Shown: one piece after another, positions 47,053-59,088 of the stretch | How the letters are laid out: each line of letters opens with the position of its first letter | Position numbering within the stretch: position 1 is the stretch's first letter | Assembly: GCA_022559985.1 (NCBI GenBank) | Contig: JAFJTR010000003.1 | Coordinates: 806,001-870,000, forward strand | Source: Parastagonospora avenae f. sp. tritici 18332-5 | Lineage: Eukaryota > Ascomycota > Dothideomycetes > Pleosporales > Phaeosphaeriaceae | Direction: 5' to 3' | DNA: 64,000 bases | Notes under the pieces: generated by a model | The model's database searches: none | What the model saw: the letters and a program-made list of their open reading frames with translations, nothing else | What the model was told of the DNA's origin: nothing | Position numbers and translations under genes: made by a program

Positions 47053-48682
47053 ATGACTGGAGAGAAGAAAACCGCAGGTACGCTTCACAACACATGAAAC
47101 CGCGACGTTTAAAAGCACCCGGCCAACGCTCCTAGATAACACGAGCCGACCCCATGCGAGAACGAGGAAGAAGCTCTTGTCGAAGACGTCCAAGCCTAGC
47201 TCTCACGCGATCATCTCCCCACCAAAAGCCACCATAGCTGCCCCCAACGCGAACAGGGACGAGGCGCATCGTCGTCGTAATCCTCTCAACGATATGCTCG
47301 GTCGAAGAAGCGGAGATAAACCAATATCGGACACAGCAAAGTGTTCAGTTGCTCAAGGTGCCGAGCCAACAACCGCTGGCCAGCCGAGCGGACCAACTTC
47401 TGTAGATCAGAGCATGGTAGATCGAGTGGCGGAGCTCGAAAGGTCTCTGGCTACTGCAAGAAAAGAGCAAAAGGCGTTGCAAAGAGAGTTGCACAGGGCC
47501 AGACGGATCTCGCACGAAGATCAAGACATGCATGATGAGTCACGTCAATGTACACCAGACTCTCCAGAGGCCGTTGCAAATGAGCTTGGGGATGCTGAGA
47601 AGACTGGACACAGCCTGTCAGGCGTCAATGGCGGTATGGAGGCTCCCAGAAGATTTATCGGCCCATGCGACGAAATCCCACGCATCTATGATCCACGCTA
47701 CAAGCCCGCCCAACTCCAGCACCATGTCGCAACACGGAATACTAGTCACCAGGACATGCTGGACCGTACAGTATCGAATGGGAGTGACGAATTGAATGAG
47801 CTTCGAATACGGCTGCACGAGACCGAAAAGGAATCACAGGGGAGACTCCAACAACTACTGTCACTCAAGTCTAGTGTAGCGTCGCTCACACGTACAGACT
47901 CGCAAGTAACGGACAGCAATATGACAGATGCCTTTGCGCACATGTTCAACCGCATCAGAGAATGGGTAATTTCGAATTTCAGGCGGACGAAAATGGACGT
48001 CGGGGACCTTCCAGTGGAGACTTTGAAGGCTCTGAGATCATTGACACCAGCTTTTGAAACCATTGAAAAGACAGATAGGCTTGCGCTTTTACAGGCTCTT
48101 GTCGTTCATGCTTTGATGCCAGTTTTGGAAGAACCTTTCATCATCGGCCTTGCACATGTGGGGCCACTGAGCGCGATTCGAGCATTCGCTGAAGGTATTC
48201 GAAAGGACAGCTCAGAATACTGTGAATGGAGTCGAGCAACTATTCGCGCAATCGAAAAGAGTGACATGGCTGTCTCCCTCGAGCAAGGCAAGTCCGAGGC
48301 GCTACACAAGATTGTAGGGGAAGTTATACATGTGCTCTTTACCTTGACGGCTATCAGTCTCGCCCCAGCCGCGCAGTCTGCCTTGGTGAGCATACTGCAC
48401 ACGGCAGCTGATTTGCAGCATAAAATGGCGCTCCAAAAGGCGCGGTACCAGGTGCTCTTCTTCCGCAACCAAGAGGGCAGACATCCGTGTGCTTTTGACC
48501 ATGGGAGAATGGAACCCTTGAATGATCTTGACAACATGATTGACGATGATAACGATGGAGCCCATGAAGCCCGGTTCTTGTTTTGCGTCTTTCCGTGCCT
48601 GGAAAAGTTTGGCGACGAGGTTGGCGACCACATGGATGTGAGCAACGTCTTGCTGAAGGGACAAGTATACTGTGCGTTCTGA
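47053..48682 (+). CDS. Coiled-coil protein of unknown function
   Basis: Proposed exons 47053-47077 and 47136-48682 give 523 residues. The large exon is open but lacks an ATG near its 5' end; an ATG at 47053 followed by a GTACGC donor and a CTAG acceptor (58-nt intron) joins in frame and gives MTGEKKTAD. If that join is wrong, the start is Met at 47294. Features: a basic, polar N-terminus, a coiled coil near residues 85-120 (RVAELERSLATARKEQKALQ), a second short helix (NELRIRLHETEKES), then a globular helical half beginning FNRIREWVISNFRR. No known domain is recognised. It faces the Hsp70-like gene head to head. Confidence 0.7.
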
Positions 48683-49689
48683 TGAGTAGAAAATGTAGCA
48701 AGCTGAATATAATCCTATTCTACCATACCTATGGTAGTTATTGCACCGAATCATGCTTTGCGATGTGTCGGCTATACCCAATCGTCCTGCGTCTACACTC
48801 AATTGGACTCACTATATGCATAATAGAATTTAGGAGTTTGATCTTAAAATCTTACCAGTCTAGCTCTCTAATCAGCCAACAGTCTAGCTTGCAAGCGTTG
48901 TATTACCGGTACTGATTAGAACCTGAATGAGGTCCTGTATAAGGAAGAGAAACTTGCAGAGGAATTACCCAGTCTCCTGAGCCGGGCACCAGGCGCAGCA
49001 ATAATTCGTGCGCGTTCTGTCCATACTCAACCTACTATTAGAGAGCAACTGTCATCTTGTACATAAGCCTGGATAGAATTAAGACCTGATCAGCACGTTG
49101 CGAAGAGCTAAAACAAACTCGGAGTTGAATAGCTTGACTACACGAATTACATTTTGATAGCGCCCAGGTTCGTGAGGCTCAGCGCGCACGAATTAATTCA
49201 GCATCTGGTGCGGGGGATTCGCTATTTCGTGGCCGCCGTGCTTCCCTTGCCAAGAGTGCAATTAACCTAATTAGGATGCACCGGTGCCCGTGGTCTCCGA
49301 CGAAGCTGCCGTGCTTGTCATGAAGCATGTTCATCGGCTAAGCGTGCGGGGAAAGATGGCAGCCAGATACCCACAATTTGGTCTCGTACATGTACGTACA
49401 ATGGCTACTCCCTTTCGGCTCCGCGTGAAGGTCGTGAAGTGGAGCTCGCCTTGCTTTAGTTCCTCAAAGGTTCTTACCTGGCATTCGTGTAAGGCCAGGG
49501 CTGCAGTAGCCGATTTTCGTCTTGTATTCTCGTGCATGGGCATCGTCACCTGCACTGTACTTGGTAGGCACGACCTGTGCAGCCTTGGGTTAGTGCGCGT
49601 ACAAACTATAAAAACCTCAACGTACACCTTCGGGTCGGAGAGGGTTTAAGTAGCAGGCCTGGTTTCCCACCTTTTGATAGACGTTCAAA
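48683..49689. other. AT-richer intergenic region, probably eroded repeat
   Basis: About 1 kb. The part at 48830-49200 is AT-rich with no open frame of note; one frame at about 48940-49060 reads like broken coding sequence (KEEKLAEELPSLLSRAPG, then stops), suggesting a mutated mobile element, but no family can be named. The right end carries the P450 promoter. Confidence 0.35.
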
Positions 49690-51391
49690 ATGGCATCCTT
49701 TCAAGTTTTCGGAGCGCTGGTTCTGGCACTATTTGTCTACTTGGTCAAAGTAAGCCTCCTAAATAAGTGTCGAAACTTTTGCTAACAAACACCAGACCAT
49801 TTGGAATGGCTACTCATCTCCCATCTCCAGAATACCAGGACCATGGTATTCGAGGTATACGAAGCTTGTCCTAGGCTACCACATCTTGATGGGCCGTCGA
49901 ATGTATTACATTGACGATATGCACCGCAGGTATGGGGGAGTAGTACGCATTACTCCGAGAGAGGTTGCCATTGCAGACATGCCTGGCGTAACGCAAATTC
50001 ACAAGATCGGATCTGGATTTTTAAAGAGCTCCTTCTACGACGTGCTCGTCCCTTCTGTTTCTGCCTCCCTGAGTCCGGGTCTCTTTGCTATGCGGGATCC
50101 ACATGCTCATGGTATCCGTCGAAAATTCTTCGCTCGGCCTTTTAGCAACTCGAGCATGAAACAACAATGGGGTAATGAGGTCATCAAGAAAGCTGAACTG
50201 GCTGTAAACAGAATGAAGGAAGAAGCTATTCGGGCGCAGAATGGTGCAGATGTTCTGAAGTGGTGGACGCTCATGGCAACAGACGTGATTGCCCATATTA
50301 GTTTTGGGGAGAGTTTCCACATGATTGAGACGGGAAAGGTAATCTTTAGATGCTGAAGCCTCCCAGGCGTACGTATGAGGTACCCGACTGACAAGGTAGC
50401 AGGCAACTCCGTACATCAAAGCCATTCAAATCGCAACATTTGGCGCAGTACTACGGTCTGAGCTCCCCTTGGTACACAAGCTACTTCGGTACACGCCCAT
50501 CAAACGCGCTCAAGAAATCTCCAAGGCAGATGACGTGATTTTCGAGCATGGATCTCTTGCCCTGAAGCATATGCGTGGCGATGACGGCAACACCATGAAC
50601 ATTTTTGGCCAAATGATTGAAGCCAGCGAGAATTCGGAAAAGTCATTGCTTACAGGCGATGATGTCAGAGAAGAAGCCAAAAATTTCATTGTCGCAGGGT
50701 CAGACACTACCGCTGTGACGCTCACTTATTTAGTATGGGCAGTACTCAAGAATCTCGAGATACAGCACAAATTGGAAGAAGAGGTAGCAAAACTCGGCGA
50801 TGAATTGGATCTGGCGGAGCTCGAGGCCGCACCCATCTTGAACAGTGTGATTTTGGAGACCTTGCGGCTCTACAGCGCTGCACCGGGCTCTCTGCCGCGA
50901 GATGTGCCCAGTCAAGGCATGGTAGTAAATGAATACCACATTCCCGCTGGCTTTGAAGTGAGCACGCAAGCCTACACGACTCATCGCGATCCTTTAATCT
51001 GGACGGATCCTCTTTGGTAAGCTCAACCAAATCGCAACATAGCCTCCTTCTAACAAATATATGCAGCTTCGATGGTCTGCGCTTTCTGAACACGCAAATG
51101 ACAGTCCAGCAAAAAGCTGCGTACATGCCATTTGGGGGTGGCTCAAGAGTCTGTATTGGCATCCATTTGGCTTGGATAGAGATTCGCCTCGGCGCGGCAC
51201 TGTTCTTCCGACACTGCCGCGGAGCTAGGCTCAGTGACTGTATGAATGATGATAAAATGGAAATGGACAATCGATTCTTGGTCGCGCCAAAAGGCAAGTG
51301 TTGTTACGTCACCTTGAAACAGGGTAGACGTGAGGGTCTGCGATACAACCGTCTGCCTTCACCGAAGGAGAAGAGTAAACAAGCATCCTAG
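49690..51391 (+). CDS. Cytochrome P450 monooxygenase with repeat-derived tail
   Basis: Exons 49690-49749, 49796-50338, 50403-51016 and 51067-51391 encode 513 residues. Membrane anchor at residues 4-20, hinge RIPGPWYSRY, I-helix VAGSDTTAVT, K-helix ETLR, and heme loop FGGGSRVCIG with Cys435. The usual PERF/W motif before the heme loop is reduced to DGLRFLN. It should be an ER monooxygenase of unknown substrate. The last 13 residues (RLPSPKEKSKQAS) and the stop lie inside a copy of a repeat found also at 55521 and 60971, so the natural P450 end has been replaced or extended by repeat sequence. Start context TTCAAAATGGC is acceptable. All introns are GT-AG. Confidence 0.9.
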
Positions 51392-51530
51392 ATTTATTCA
51401 GAACTTCTACAAGAGTAGACGAGATAGCTTACAGTACTGAATACATTCAAGCTTCTCTATGAACTTCTTTAAGCGCTCTTAAAGACTATTGGATCCCTTC
51501 ACGCGTATGCAGAGCGGACACGAATTATGC
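51351..51530 (+). repeat. Dispersed repeat remnant, copy A
   Basis: Shares with copy B the succession CTGCCTTCACCGAA, a CCTAGAT-TATTCA block, CTTAAAGACTATT/CTAAAGACTATT, CTTCACGC and AGAGYGGACAYGAATT. It begins inside the P450 reading frame and supplies its stop codon. AT-rich after the stop. No open frame of its own. Confidence 0.7.
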
Positions 51531-52157
51531 CGCAGACTAGTGTTCCTGTCATACTGATGGTTGAGGCTAGGTGGGCATGGCACCAGCGTGTACAGGTACT
51601 GGCACTACGACAACAAAGCGTCTGTCGTGCTGATGTGACCTTTGGATGCCCCGGTGTAAAGTTGGATGTAGTAACTTTGGAGCACGCAAAGATCATTGTG
51701 GAAGGACCTCGGCACGCTAAAATTGCAACCAAGGTGGCTCGCTCCTCAATCCTCCGAACCGCGACACCCAACCCGACTTTTCCATAATGTGCCTGCACTC
51801 CTTCACGCTCTTCCCCACAATCACAACTTCTTCCCCGGATCAGCCGTATTCATTACGCCATCTGAGCCCCGCACGGCGCATGGCTAACGAAAAAGAGCAG
51901 TTTTTCCGGCATGGTGTACCTGTCGACTTTTGCCGGTTCCGTGGTTCGGGCCAGGAAAACGGAATTTCCACCATTCAGCAGCCTAAACGCTTTACAATGA
52001 CCCGCCAAAGTGACCAAACGTTTCCTTATCAGGAAACGTCTCATTGTTGCTATGTTTAAATCTGGGGTAGTCGTTCCTGCGTCTGACTTCATAACGTCCG
52101 GCTCAACGGTCACAACGCACATTGGCGTCCACAACGACCCTCCAGATCATTTCAAGT
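51531..52157. promoter_or_regulatory. Upstream region of beta-galactosidase gene
   Basis: No gene is seen in these 627 bp. A perfect 8-bp inverted repeat with 6-bp spacer (ACGTTTCC, TTATCA, GGAAACGT; 52018-52039) lies 119 bp before the start codon. A GGCTAA box, the core of fungal XlnR-type sites, lies at about 51885. Both are candidate operator-like sites. Confidence 0.4.
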
Positions 52158-55100
52158 ATGAGGGCGTCTCAAGGCTTCTCGTGGCTTTCGGCTTTGTCAA
52201 TACTGGCAAGCATTCCTCATAGCATTACTGTCAATGCTCAGAATGGTACCATTGGGCAATGGCCGCTTCACGACAATGGCCTGAACCAGGTCGTTCAATG
52301 GGATCACTATAGCTTCAAGGTCAATGGCAAAAGGCTTTTTGTATTCTCTGGGGAGATACACTATTGGAGGATTCCGGTCCCCGAAGTATGGGAAGACTTG
52401 CTCGAGAAGATTAAAGCTGCAGGCTTCACAGCCTTTGCATTCTATGGTCAGTAGAAGACGATTATTGGTTGTACCATGGATACATGCTAATCGTGCACGT
52501 CTGATTAAGGGAACTGGGGTTACCATAGCGTAAACAACCGCACAACCGACTTTGAGACTGGAGCCCACGACTTCACGAAATTGTTCGAAATTGCTCAGCG
52601 AGTCGGCTTATACGTCATTACCAGGCCCGGACCGTACGTCAATGCAGAGGCCAACGCTGGCGGTTTTCCTCTCTGGCTTACGACTGGCGCATACGGATCC
52701 TTGAGGAACAATGACAGCCGCTATCTTGATGCACTCGATCCTTACTTTTCCAAATTCTCATCGCTCACAAGCGAGCATCAGGTGACCAAAGGCGGAAATG
52801 CGTTGGTCTATCAGATTGAGAATGAATATGGTGAGCAATGGAAGGATAGGGCCAAGAAGATCCCCAATACGGCCGCTGGGCAGTACATGGCCGCTCTAGA
52901 GGACTCGGCGCGCGCGAGTGGCATCGATACTCCACTTATTCACAACGATCCCAATATGAACACGAGATCATGGTCGAAAGATTATGCTCCAGGTGCTGTT
53001 GGAAACGTTGACGTGGCTGGACTTGACAGCTACCCATCGTGCTGGTCTTGCAACCTGGACGAGTGCACGGGTACCAATGGCAAATATGTGTAAGTTCTGA
53101 ATGTTCTGTGAATACTCCATGTGCTTACTTCTCTCAGCGCATACCAGGTGACTGATTACTATGACCATTTCATGGAAGTAGCACCCACTCAACCAAGCTT
53201 TTTCCCCGAGTTTCAAGGTGGATCGTATAATCCTTGGGGTGGCCCAGAAGGTATGCAGCTATCTTTAAAGTCGTAAACTTCCCTTCATACTCATGACTGG
53301 AGCATACATGCACCTGTCGCATGCCGATCTGACCTGTACATTTTACCAACAACCTCCAGGTGGCTGCCCTGCAGACATTGGAGCCGACTTTGCAAATCTG
53401 TAAGTGTTTCTGATAGGCTCAGAAACGCCGCTGACCATTTTCAGCTTTTATCGTAACCTCATCGCGCAGAGAGTCACAGCTGTCAGTCTCTACATGATGT
53501 ACGGAGGGACCAACTGGGGCGCCTTTGCAGCTCCTGTTGTAGCCACATCATACGACTACAGCAGCCCAATCAGTGAAAACCGCAAGATTGACAGCAAATT
53601 CTACGAAACCAAAAACTTGGCCATGTTTACACGCGTGGCCGACGATCTGACCGTGACTGATCGACTCGGGAACAACACTGGCTATACCACCAATTCGGCT
53701 GTCGAAGCCAGCGAGCTGCGCAACCCCGAAACGAAGGCGGCATTCTACGTTACTATCCACTCGCAGTCTTCTTCTGCGACAGTAGAATCGTTCAAGCTAC
53801 ATGCCAGCACCTCGGTCGGCAACTTGACCATTCCTCAACATGGCGGCTCCATCGTCTTGAACGGGCACCAATCAAAGATTTTAGTGACTGACTTTGCCAT
53901 GGGTGATCAGACACTGACTTATTCCACCGCCGAAGTGTTGACATATGCCGTGATCGATGCAACATCTGTATTGGTATTGTCCACGGGTACTGGGGAATCG
54001 ATAGAATTCCATATCAAGGGTGCTACAAAGGGTTCTACTATCAATACTGGATCGAATGCAAACGCAACATTCTACAACGAGGCCGGTGGAATAACGACCA
54101 ACATCCGAAGTGTGTCCGGTATGAACGTCTACCAATTTGACAATGGTGTCAAGGTCATTGTCGCTGACAAGCCGACCGCATACCTATTTTGGGCGCCAAA
54201 CCTGTCTAATGACCCTTTTGCACCGGTTGACCAGTCTGTACTCGTTTCCGGCCCATATCTTGTCCGAAGTGTCAGCTACAGCGATGGAATACTGGCACTC
54301 AAGGGCGATATCTTGGAGACCACTGCGATTGAAGTCTTTGCGTGCGCAAGTGCAGAGACGCTTTCTTGGAATGGAAACAAGCTGCAAACCTCTCGTACGG
54401 CCCATGGCAGCCTCAAGGCAACGGTTGCAGCATACAATGGAACAATTGAGATTCCTTTACTGGACGACTGGAAAGTACACGACACGCTGCCTGAGAAGTT
54501 GCCTGGCTACAATGATAGTGGGGTGGCCTGGATCGTCGCGGATCACTTCACAACACCAAATCCAACAGAACCCGACACTTTCCCAGTCTTGTACGTTGAC
54601 GAGTATGGTTTTCACAACAGCTTTCATCTCTTCCGCGGGTACTTCGATGGAGCCGCGTCTGGCGTCAAGCTAGCCGTTCAAGGTGGCCAAGCTTTTGGAT
54701 GGAGTGCATGGCTAAACGGCGATTATCTCGGATCGTACCTTGGAAACTCTTCGGTCGGCACAGGAAATATGACGCTCTCCTTTGCCAATGCGACGGTAAA
54801 TACAAACGGAACCAATGTATTGCTTGTTGCGCAAGACAACACAGGCCACGATCTTCGAGCTGATGCAGTGAAGCCCCGCGGCATCCTCGGAGCCACTCTT
54901 GAAGGCAGTAACTTTTCACAATGGAAAATTGCGGGAGAAGCTGGCGGAGAAGATGTTCAGCTTGATCCTATGCGCGGCACTTTAAGCGAAGGAGGGCTTA
55001 CAGCTGAGCGTCTCGGATGGCATCTTCCAGGCTTCGACGACTCTGCGTGGAACTCAAGCTCGCCCTCTGTCGGCTTCAAAGAGGCTGGCATCTTCTTTTA

Positions 55101-55452
55101 CCGCACAGTCGTCCCGCTCGATGTCCCTGCCAAACTTGATGCGGCTTTTGCCTTCGTCCTAAACGCATCGGGCTCGCAGCATGTGAGAGTGCAGCTTTTT
55201 GTCAACGGTTACCAGTATGCGAGGTTCAATCCGCACGTCGGCAACGAGAAGAAGTTCCCTGTTCCTCCGGGCGTATTGAACTATGGAGGAGATAATATAA
55301 TTGGCCTTAGCGTGTGGGCGCAGTCTGAAGAGGGTGCGAAAATAGATGTACAAATGGTCCAAGAATATGCGGTCGAGAGCAGCTGGAGCTCACGGTTTGA
55401 CTCCGAGTATTTGAGACCCGGCTGGACGGAAGAGAGATTGGCTTATGCTTGA
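52158..55452 (+). CDS. Secreted GH35 beta-galactosidase
   Basis: Exons 52158-52446, 52510-53089, 53138-53250, 53360-53399 and 53445-55452 give 1009 residues, a normal length for fungal GH35 enzymes. A signal peptide (about 1-27, ending VNAQ) is followed by the catalytic barrel: SGEIHYWRIPVP, TRPGPYVNAE, acid/base Glu202 in IENEYG and nucleophile Glu314 in FFPEFQGG. Then MMYGGTNWG and the beta-rich domains, including the two C-terminal jelly-roll domains. Many NxS/T sites fit secretion. It should release terminal beta-galactose from lactose-like or plant-wall galactans outside the cell. ATG 52158 is the only one that gives a signal peptide. The second exon uses an AAG acceptor. The 40-nt exon 4 is needed to read PADIGADFANL. 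Confidence 0.96.
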
Positions 55453-55520
55453 AAAAGTCATTTCTAGTGCGCTTTCCATATCGATCGAGATAGAGTTGTA
55501 TCTTTCGCCACGCGCTCCTG

Positions 55521-55730
55521 GCCTCGGCAAAATTCCTGTCCGCCTTCACCGAACGAGACGGGTGAAGAGGTAGCCTAGATGTATTCAAAATCTTTTACTA
55601 CATTAGATAAGATATCTTAGAGCACTAAAGATATACAGGCTTCTATATAGAATTATTACTATGCCCCTAAAGACTATTAAATTACTTCACGCACATGTAG
55701 AGTGGACATGAATTTTGACGGAGCCTGGTG
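55521..55730 (+). repeat. Dispersed repeat remnant, copy B
   Basis: The longest copy. It starts CCTCGGCAAAATTCCTG (shared with copy C), passes through GGTGAAGAGGTAGCC, and continues with the AT-rich part shared with copy A to GTGGACATGAATT. It lies just after the beta-galactosidase stop. No terminal repeats or coding frame were found. Confidence 0.7.
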
Positions 55731-55915
55731 TGGACCTGGTTCTCGGTGTCGAAGGTGTTACCTGGTCTTTGATGATCTTTGCCAAGTACGAAGCGAGACG
55801 CGGATCGAGGACCCAAAGATCTCCAAGCCATGACAAGAGTACGTCACTCCGAGCCTTCCGATCAACATGGCTGATATGCATTACGTTGCGCATACCTTTG
55901 GCGAGGACGAGGACG

Positions 55916-56716
55916 ATGAATGCCGCAACCGATCGCGTGGATGATCACGGCGCGAGAGCGCCGGGCATCGCTCAGGGACCAGGAACATCCAATGAGACCA
56001 CTATCTCAGCGTCAGCTCCCATTCCTTCTTACGAGGCGGCAGTAGGTCTCGCGCCACCTGCCGTTCCAGCGATCATACCACAAGATGCACCTCTACCAGA
56101 CGAATTACCAGACTATACACCTATCGACTCGAATCAGACCACTTTTATGATATATGGCACATTCATCCATACCCCAAATGGACCAGCCTACCATCTCTCG
56201 TCCCTCCTCGATGCGCACATTGCAAAATTACGAATTCGACGGTTACGAGCCGAAGACATTGCCTTGATAGAGGCTGGTCAATCACGAAACGTGTCCTTTG
56301 ACATTGCGTCAACGTTGTACGAAGCGCACGACCCGCCATTTCTCCAAAACGAATACTACATACAAAGCAAGAACAACAGTGGTTGGCCAGGCGTGTTGCA
56401 ACTGCAATTTGGCTTCCGAAGCTGGCATGTAAGACAGGTCATGCAGCAAGGAACGACGCCTCAAGAATTGTTGACATGCGGGAAACTGGGTTCGTTGAAG
56501 AAGAGGATATCCGAACGGAGAAATGAGTTGGTCCCAAGTGTCTGGAAAGACGTCCAAGGACGTGTGCTTGCGACCGAAGTACTGAAATTGGAAGGCGGGA
56601 AGATGCTGCCCACCATTGAATTGAGCAAGGACTTGGGCCAGGTCTGGAGGGAGCTTATGCTCGCATTGTGGGTATCGCGCTTATGGGCTGGATTTGGAGC
56701 GGGGTTTGGAGGCTGA
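55916..56716 (+). CDS. Conserved-looking hypothetical protein with Pro-rich N-terminus
   Basis: A single exon of 266 residues from ATG 55916 (the frame is open further upstream but into repeat sequence). Residues 1-75 are disordered and rich in Ala/Pro, ending PLPDELPDYTPID, a PDYTP-type motif. The rest is a compact domain: FMIYGTFIHTPNGPAYHLSSLLD, ...QLQFGFRSWHVRQVM, and a hydrophobic C-terminal helix LMLALWVSRLWAGFGAG. No family recognised. The region 55731-55915 before it holds only the leader. Confidence 0.65.
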   Translation: MNAATDRVDDHGARAPGIAQGPGTSNETTISASAPIPSYEAAVGLAPPAVPAIIPQDAPLPDELPDYTPIDSNQTTFMIYGTFIHTPNGPAYHLSSLLDAHIAKLRIRRLRAEDIALIEAGQSRNVSFDIASTLYEAHDPPFLQNEYYIQSKNNSGWPGVLQLQFGFRSWHVRQVMQQGTTPQELLTCGKLGSLKKRISERRNELVPSVWKDVQGRVLATEVLKLEGGKMLPTIELSKDLGQVWRELMLALWVSRLWAGFGAGFGG

Positions 56717-57247
56717 AACATGAGGCGCAATCCGCAGTCTGATGTTGTTTCCAGGCTTGTTGAGGTGTCTGGAAGACTAAACTCGAGTCAGCCATTGAAT
56801 ACCAGATGTTTCATGACTAATTAATCGCCCAGACGGCTGCTCTTCAGATATGAGATCACTCTTAGCTTTCAGTGTAACAAAAGCATGGTGCTGCGCCTGC
56901 GCCACCCACGGAATGACCGCTCCGTCCACTGGTCTTGTATGCGGAGACACTCCGTCGCGACCTAATGGAACGCTAAGTTCCACCACAAGCACCATGACGT
57001 CGTTTACTTGTGCTCGAAGAGCCGCGTCTACCAGCTTTGAAAGTGTTGGTAATCGACGAGAACAGGATTCTGTATGTGAACCATGCCGCAAGGAGTCGAG
57101 TTTTGCTCTGGGAGGGCTATACGTCATGGGCTATAAGAAGCTCTTGTCCGCCAGCTGGATGTATCAGCTCTATAACGCTTGACAGCTTCCCTTTGTTCGT
57201 CCTACCCATCCTCTCTAGAACAACCGTACAATCAATATTCGAACATC
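56717..57247. other. Intergenic, no gene recognised
   Basis: This 531-bp interval has open frames of 110-116 codons on both strands with no domain, start context or splice logic. Its right end holds the leader of the next gene. Confidence 0.45.
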
Positions 57248-58132
57248 ATGCCTCGCAACGGAGATGGATCTAGCGACAATGGCCCCATTGATGGCCACGA
57301 GATCCTTCATGGTACCAACGGCGACGTGAATGCTCCCACTTGGAAGAAGTGAATTGTGTATTGACACTCTCCAGACTACACTCCAGCACACCAAGCATGT
57401 CGCACCAATGCCCGAGGTTGAAGAAGGCGAAGGTAGATATTCCACCCCTTTCACTGCTTTATGCTTGCTAACGAGTCTTGTGAAGCCCTCCCAGGAATGA
57501 ATGCAAGCGGTGGAGCCGCAGCACCTTTGAACGATGCATCCGAAGAGTTCGGCACCAACGCGCCACGGAATGAGCAATTTGGTGATGACGACACCTCTAC
57601 GTCTACGTCCAGCAATGCCAAAGCTGGAACATTCTCATCGTCGAACACTAGCAAAAACCCAAGTGGCAGCCAGCAATCCGCAGGCGGTCAAAATTCTGGC
57701 AGCAATGCTAGCAAGTTCGGTCAAGATAACCACGGTTCCCATGAGAAGAAGGGCAAACGCGACCTCGAAGACGTTAGTCGTGAGAAGGCCAAGCGATATG
57801 TCAACATGAATGAAGAAGATGTACAACACGCTGGTACACCCAACAGCAAGAATGATGCTGAACGATCAAGCCAGCGTGCACCAAAGGACGTGGGCCCAAA
57901 GGAGGACATTGAGCTATTGCATGGCAAGGTGTCTCTGGACGGAACTGACAGGAGCAAACAGAGCGGCGATTCCGGATCCAAAAGCGGCAGTGGAAATGCA
58001 AGTGGCAATGGCGGACAGAACAGCAACGACAACAAGGGAAGCAGCAGTGGAAAAGGTGGAAATGGATCAGGCCACCATGACGAAGACCCCATGAGGCATA
58101 ACGCCGAGAAGTTTGTCAATCTTGAGGAATAG
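57248..58132 (+). CDS. Disordered Gly/Ser/Asn-rich hypothetical protein
   Basis: Exons 57248-57325, 57375-57432 and 57486-58132 give 260 residues. The protein is hydrophilic throughout with no membrane segment or signal peptide. Ser/Asn/Gly-rich stretches (about 65-110 and 205-240) flank a charged centre. A short motif recurs: AKRYVNMNEED from residue 147 and AEKFVNLEE at the very C-terminus. Intron donors are GTGAAT and GTAGAT, acceptors CAG and AAG; the joins keep the frame, but the first intron was chosen among alternatives. No family recognised. Confidence 0.65.
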
Positions 58133-59088
58133 GCTTGGCTTGTATGTGGCAGGGCTTCTAGACTCTCTGTTGTTGAACATGTACACGAGTCATGCGCAAG
58201 ATAGTATAGCGAAAGTTTTGCTGTCCAGTTCAGTGGTCCGACGTGATCTTGTAGTGAAGGCGGGGAAGCAGAGGTCCGGTTGGCATGTGCGCGCGATGCA
58301 TACTGAATTGCATTAAACGACTGCGATCGTCAAATGGTCTTGGGATCTACTTGTGATGAGGTTGACACACAGAGTTTATCGTGTATTGGTTCAGTGTTTG
58401 ACGATCCCGTCAAGCTTGTTCACCTCACTAGCTCATTAATCCTCCGTGTCTAAAGAGACATGTTGAGATTGTACTAACAGCGATTCGATGGTGGCACACG
58501 AGGTATTGTGGCTTGTCATCGCGAAACGATTTCCATGTGGGCTGATTTCTGGAGATCATGTCTGCCGTGCCAGCCTAAAGTTGGTTGGTCGGGACATGTG
58601 CGCCAGGGTCGGTGGCCGGGACGGTGCGATCAAAATTGGCACTGACATGCGACGCTACCAACTAGTGCGTATAAAGATCTCAAGCACGCATCTTCTCAGG
58701 GCCCATCTTGCCTTGGAGAGTTTGGTGGCCGCCACGTGCCTGCAGGTGATGGCACATCCGCCGCGGCATTGTGCTCGTATCGAGATAATAGCTCACACAC
58801 TCTGTACTAGTTCGGGCGTTCCTCGCTGTTCCCCGCGCAAGCGAAAGTTTGACGCAACGCGAAGGTTTCATTGACTTGTGAGAGGCGACTCATCCAAGCC
58901 TTTTGCCGTTTAGATTCGTACTAAATCATAGCCGGTCTCTTCCCTAGACTGCTCTCGATCGTCTAGCGCCATGGACCAGTGATTTACGGATTTACAAGAT
59001 CCTCAATTCCTCCTCGGTATGTATCTGTTCTTATTCTTTGCTTTTTAAAAATAATTTTCGAACGCCGCGCTCGAATATTCCGCATGAA
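58133..59088. other. Intergenic, no gene recognised
   Basis: About 950 bp. One plus-strand frame of 128 codons (58488-58874) shows no domain. The right end carries the leader of the CFEM receptor gene. Confidence 0.45.
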
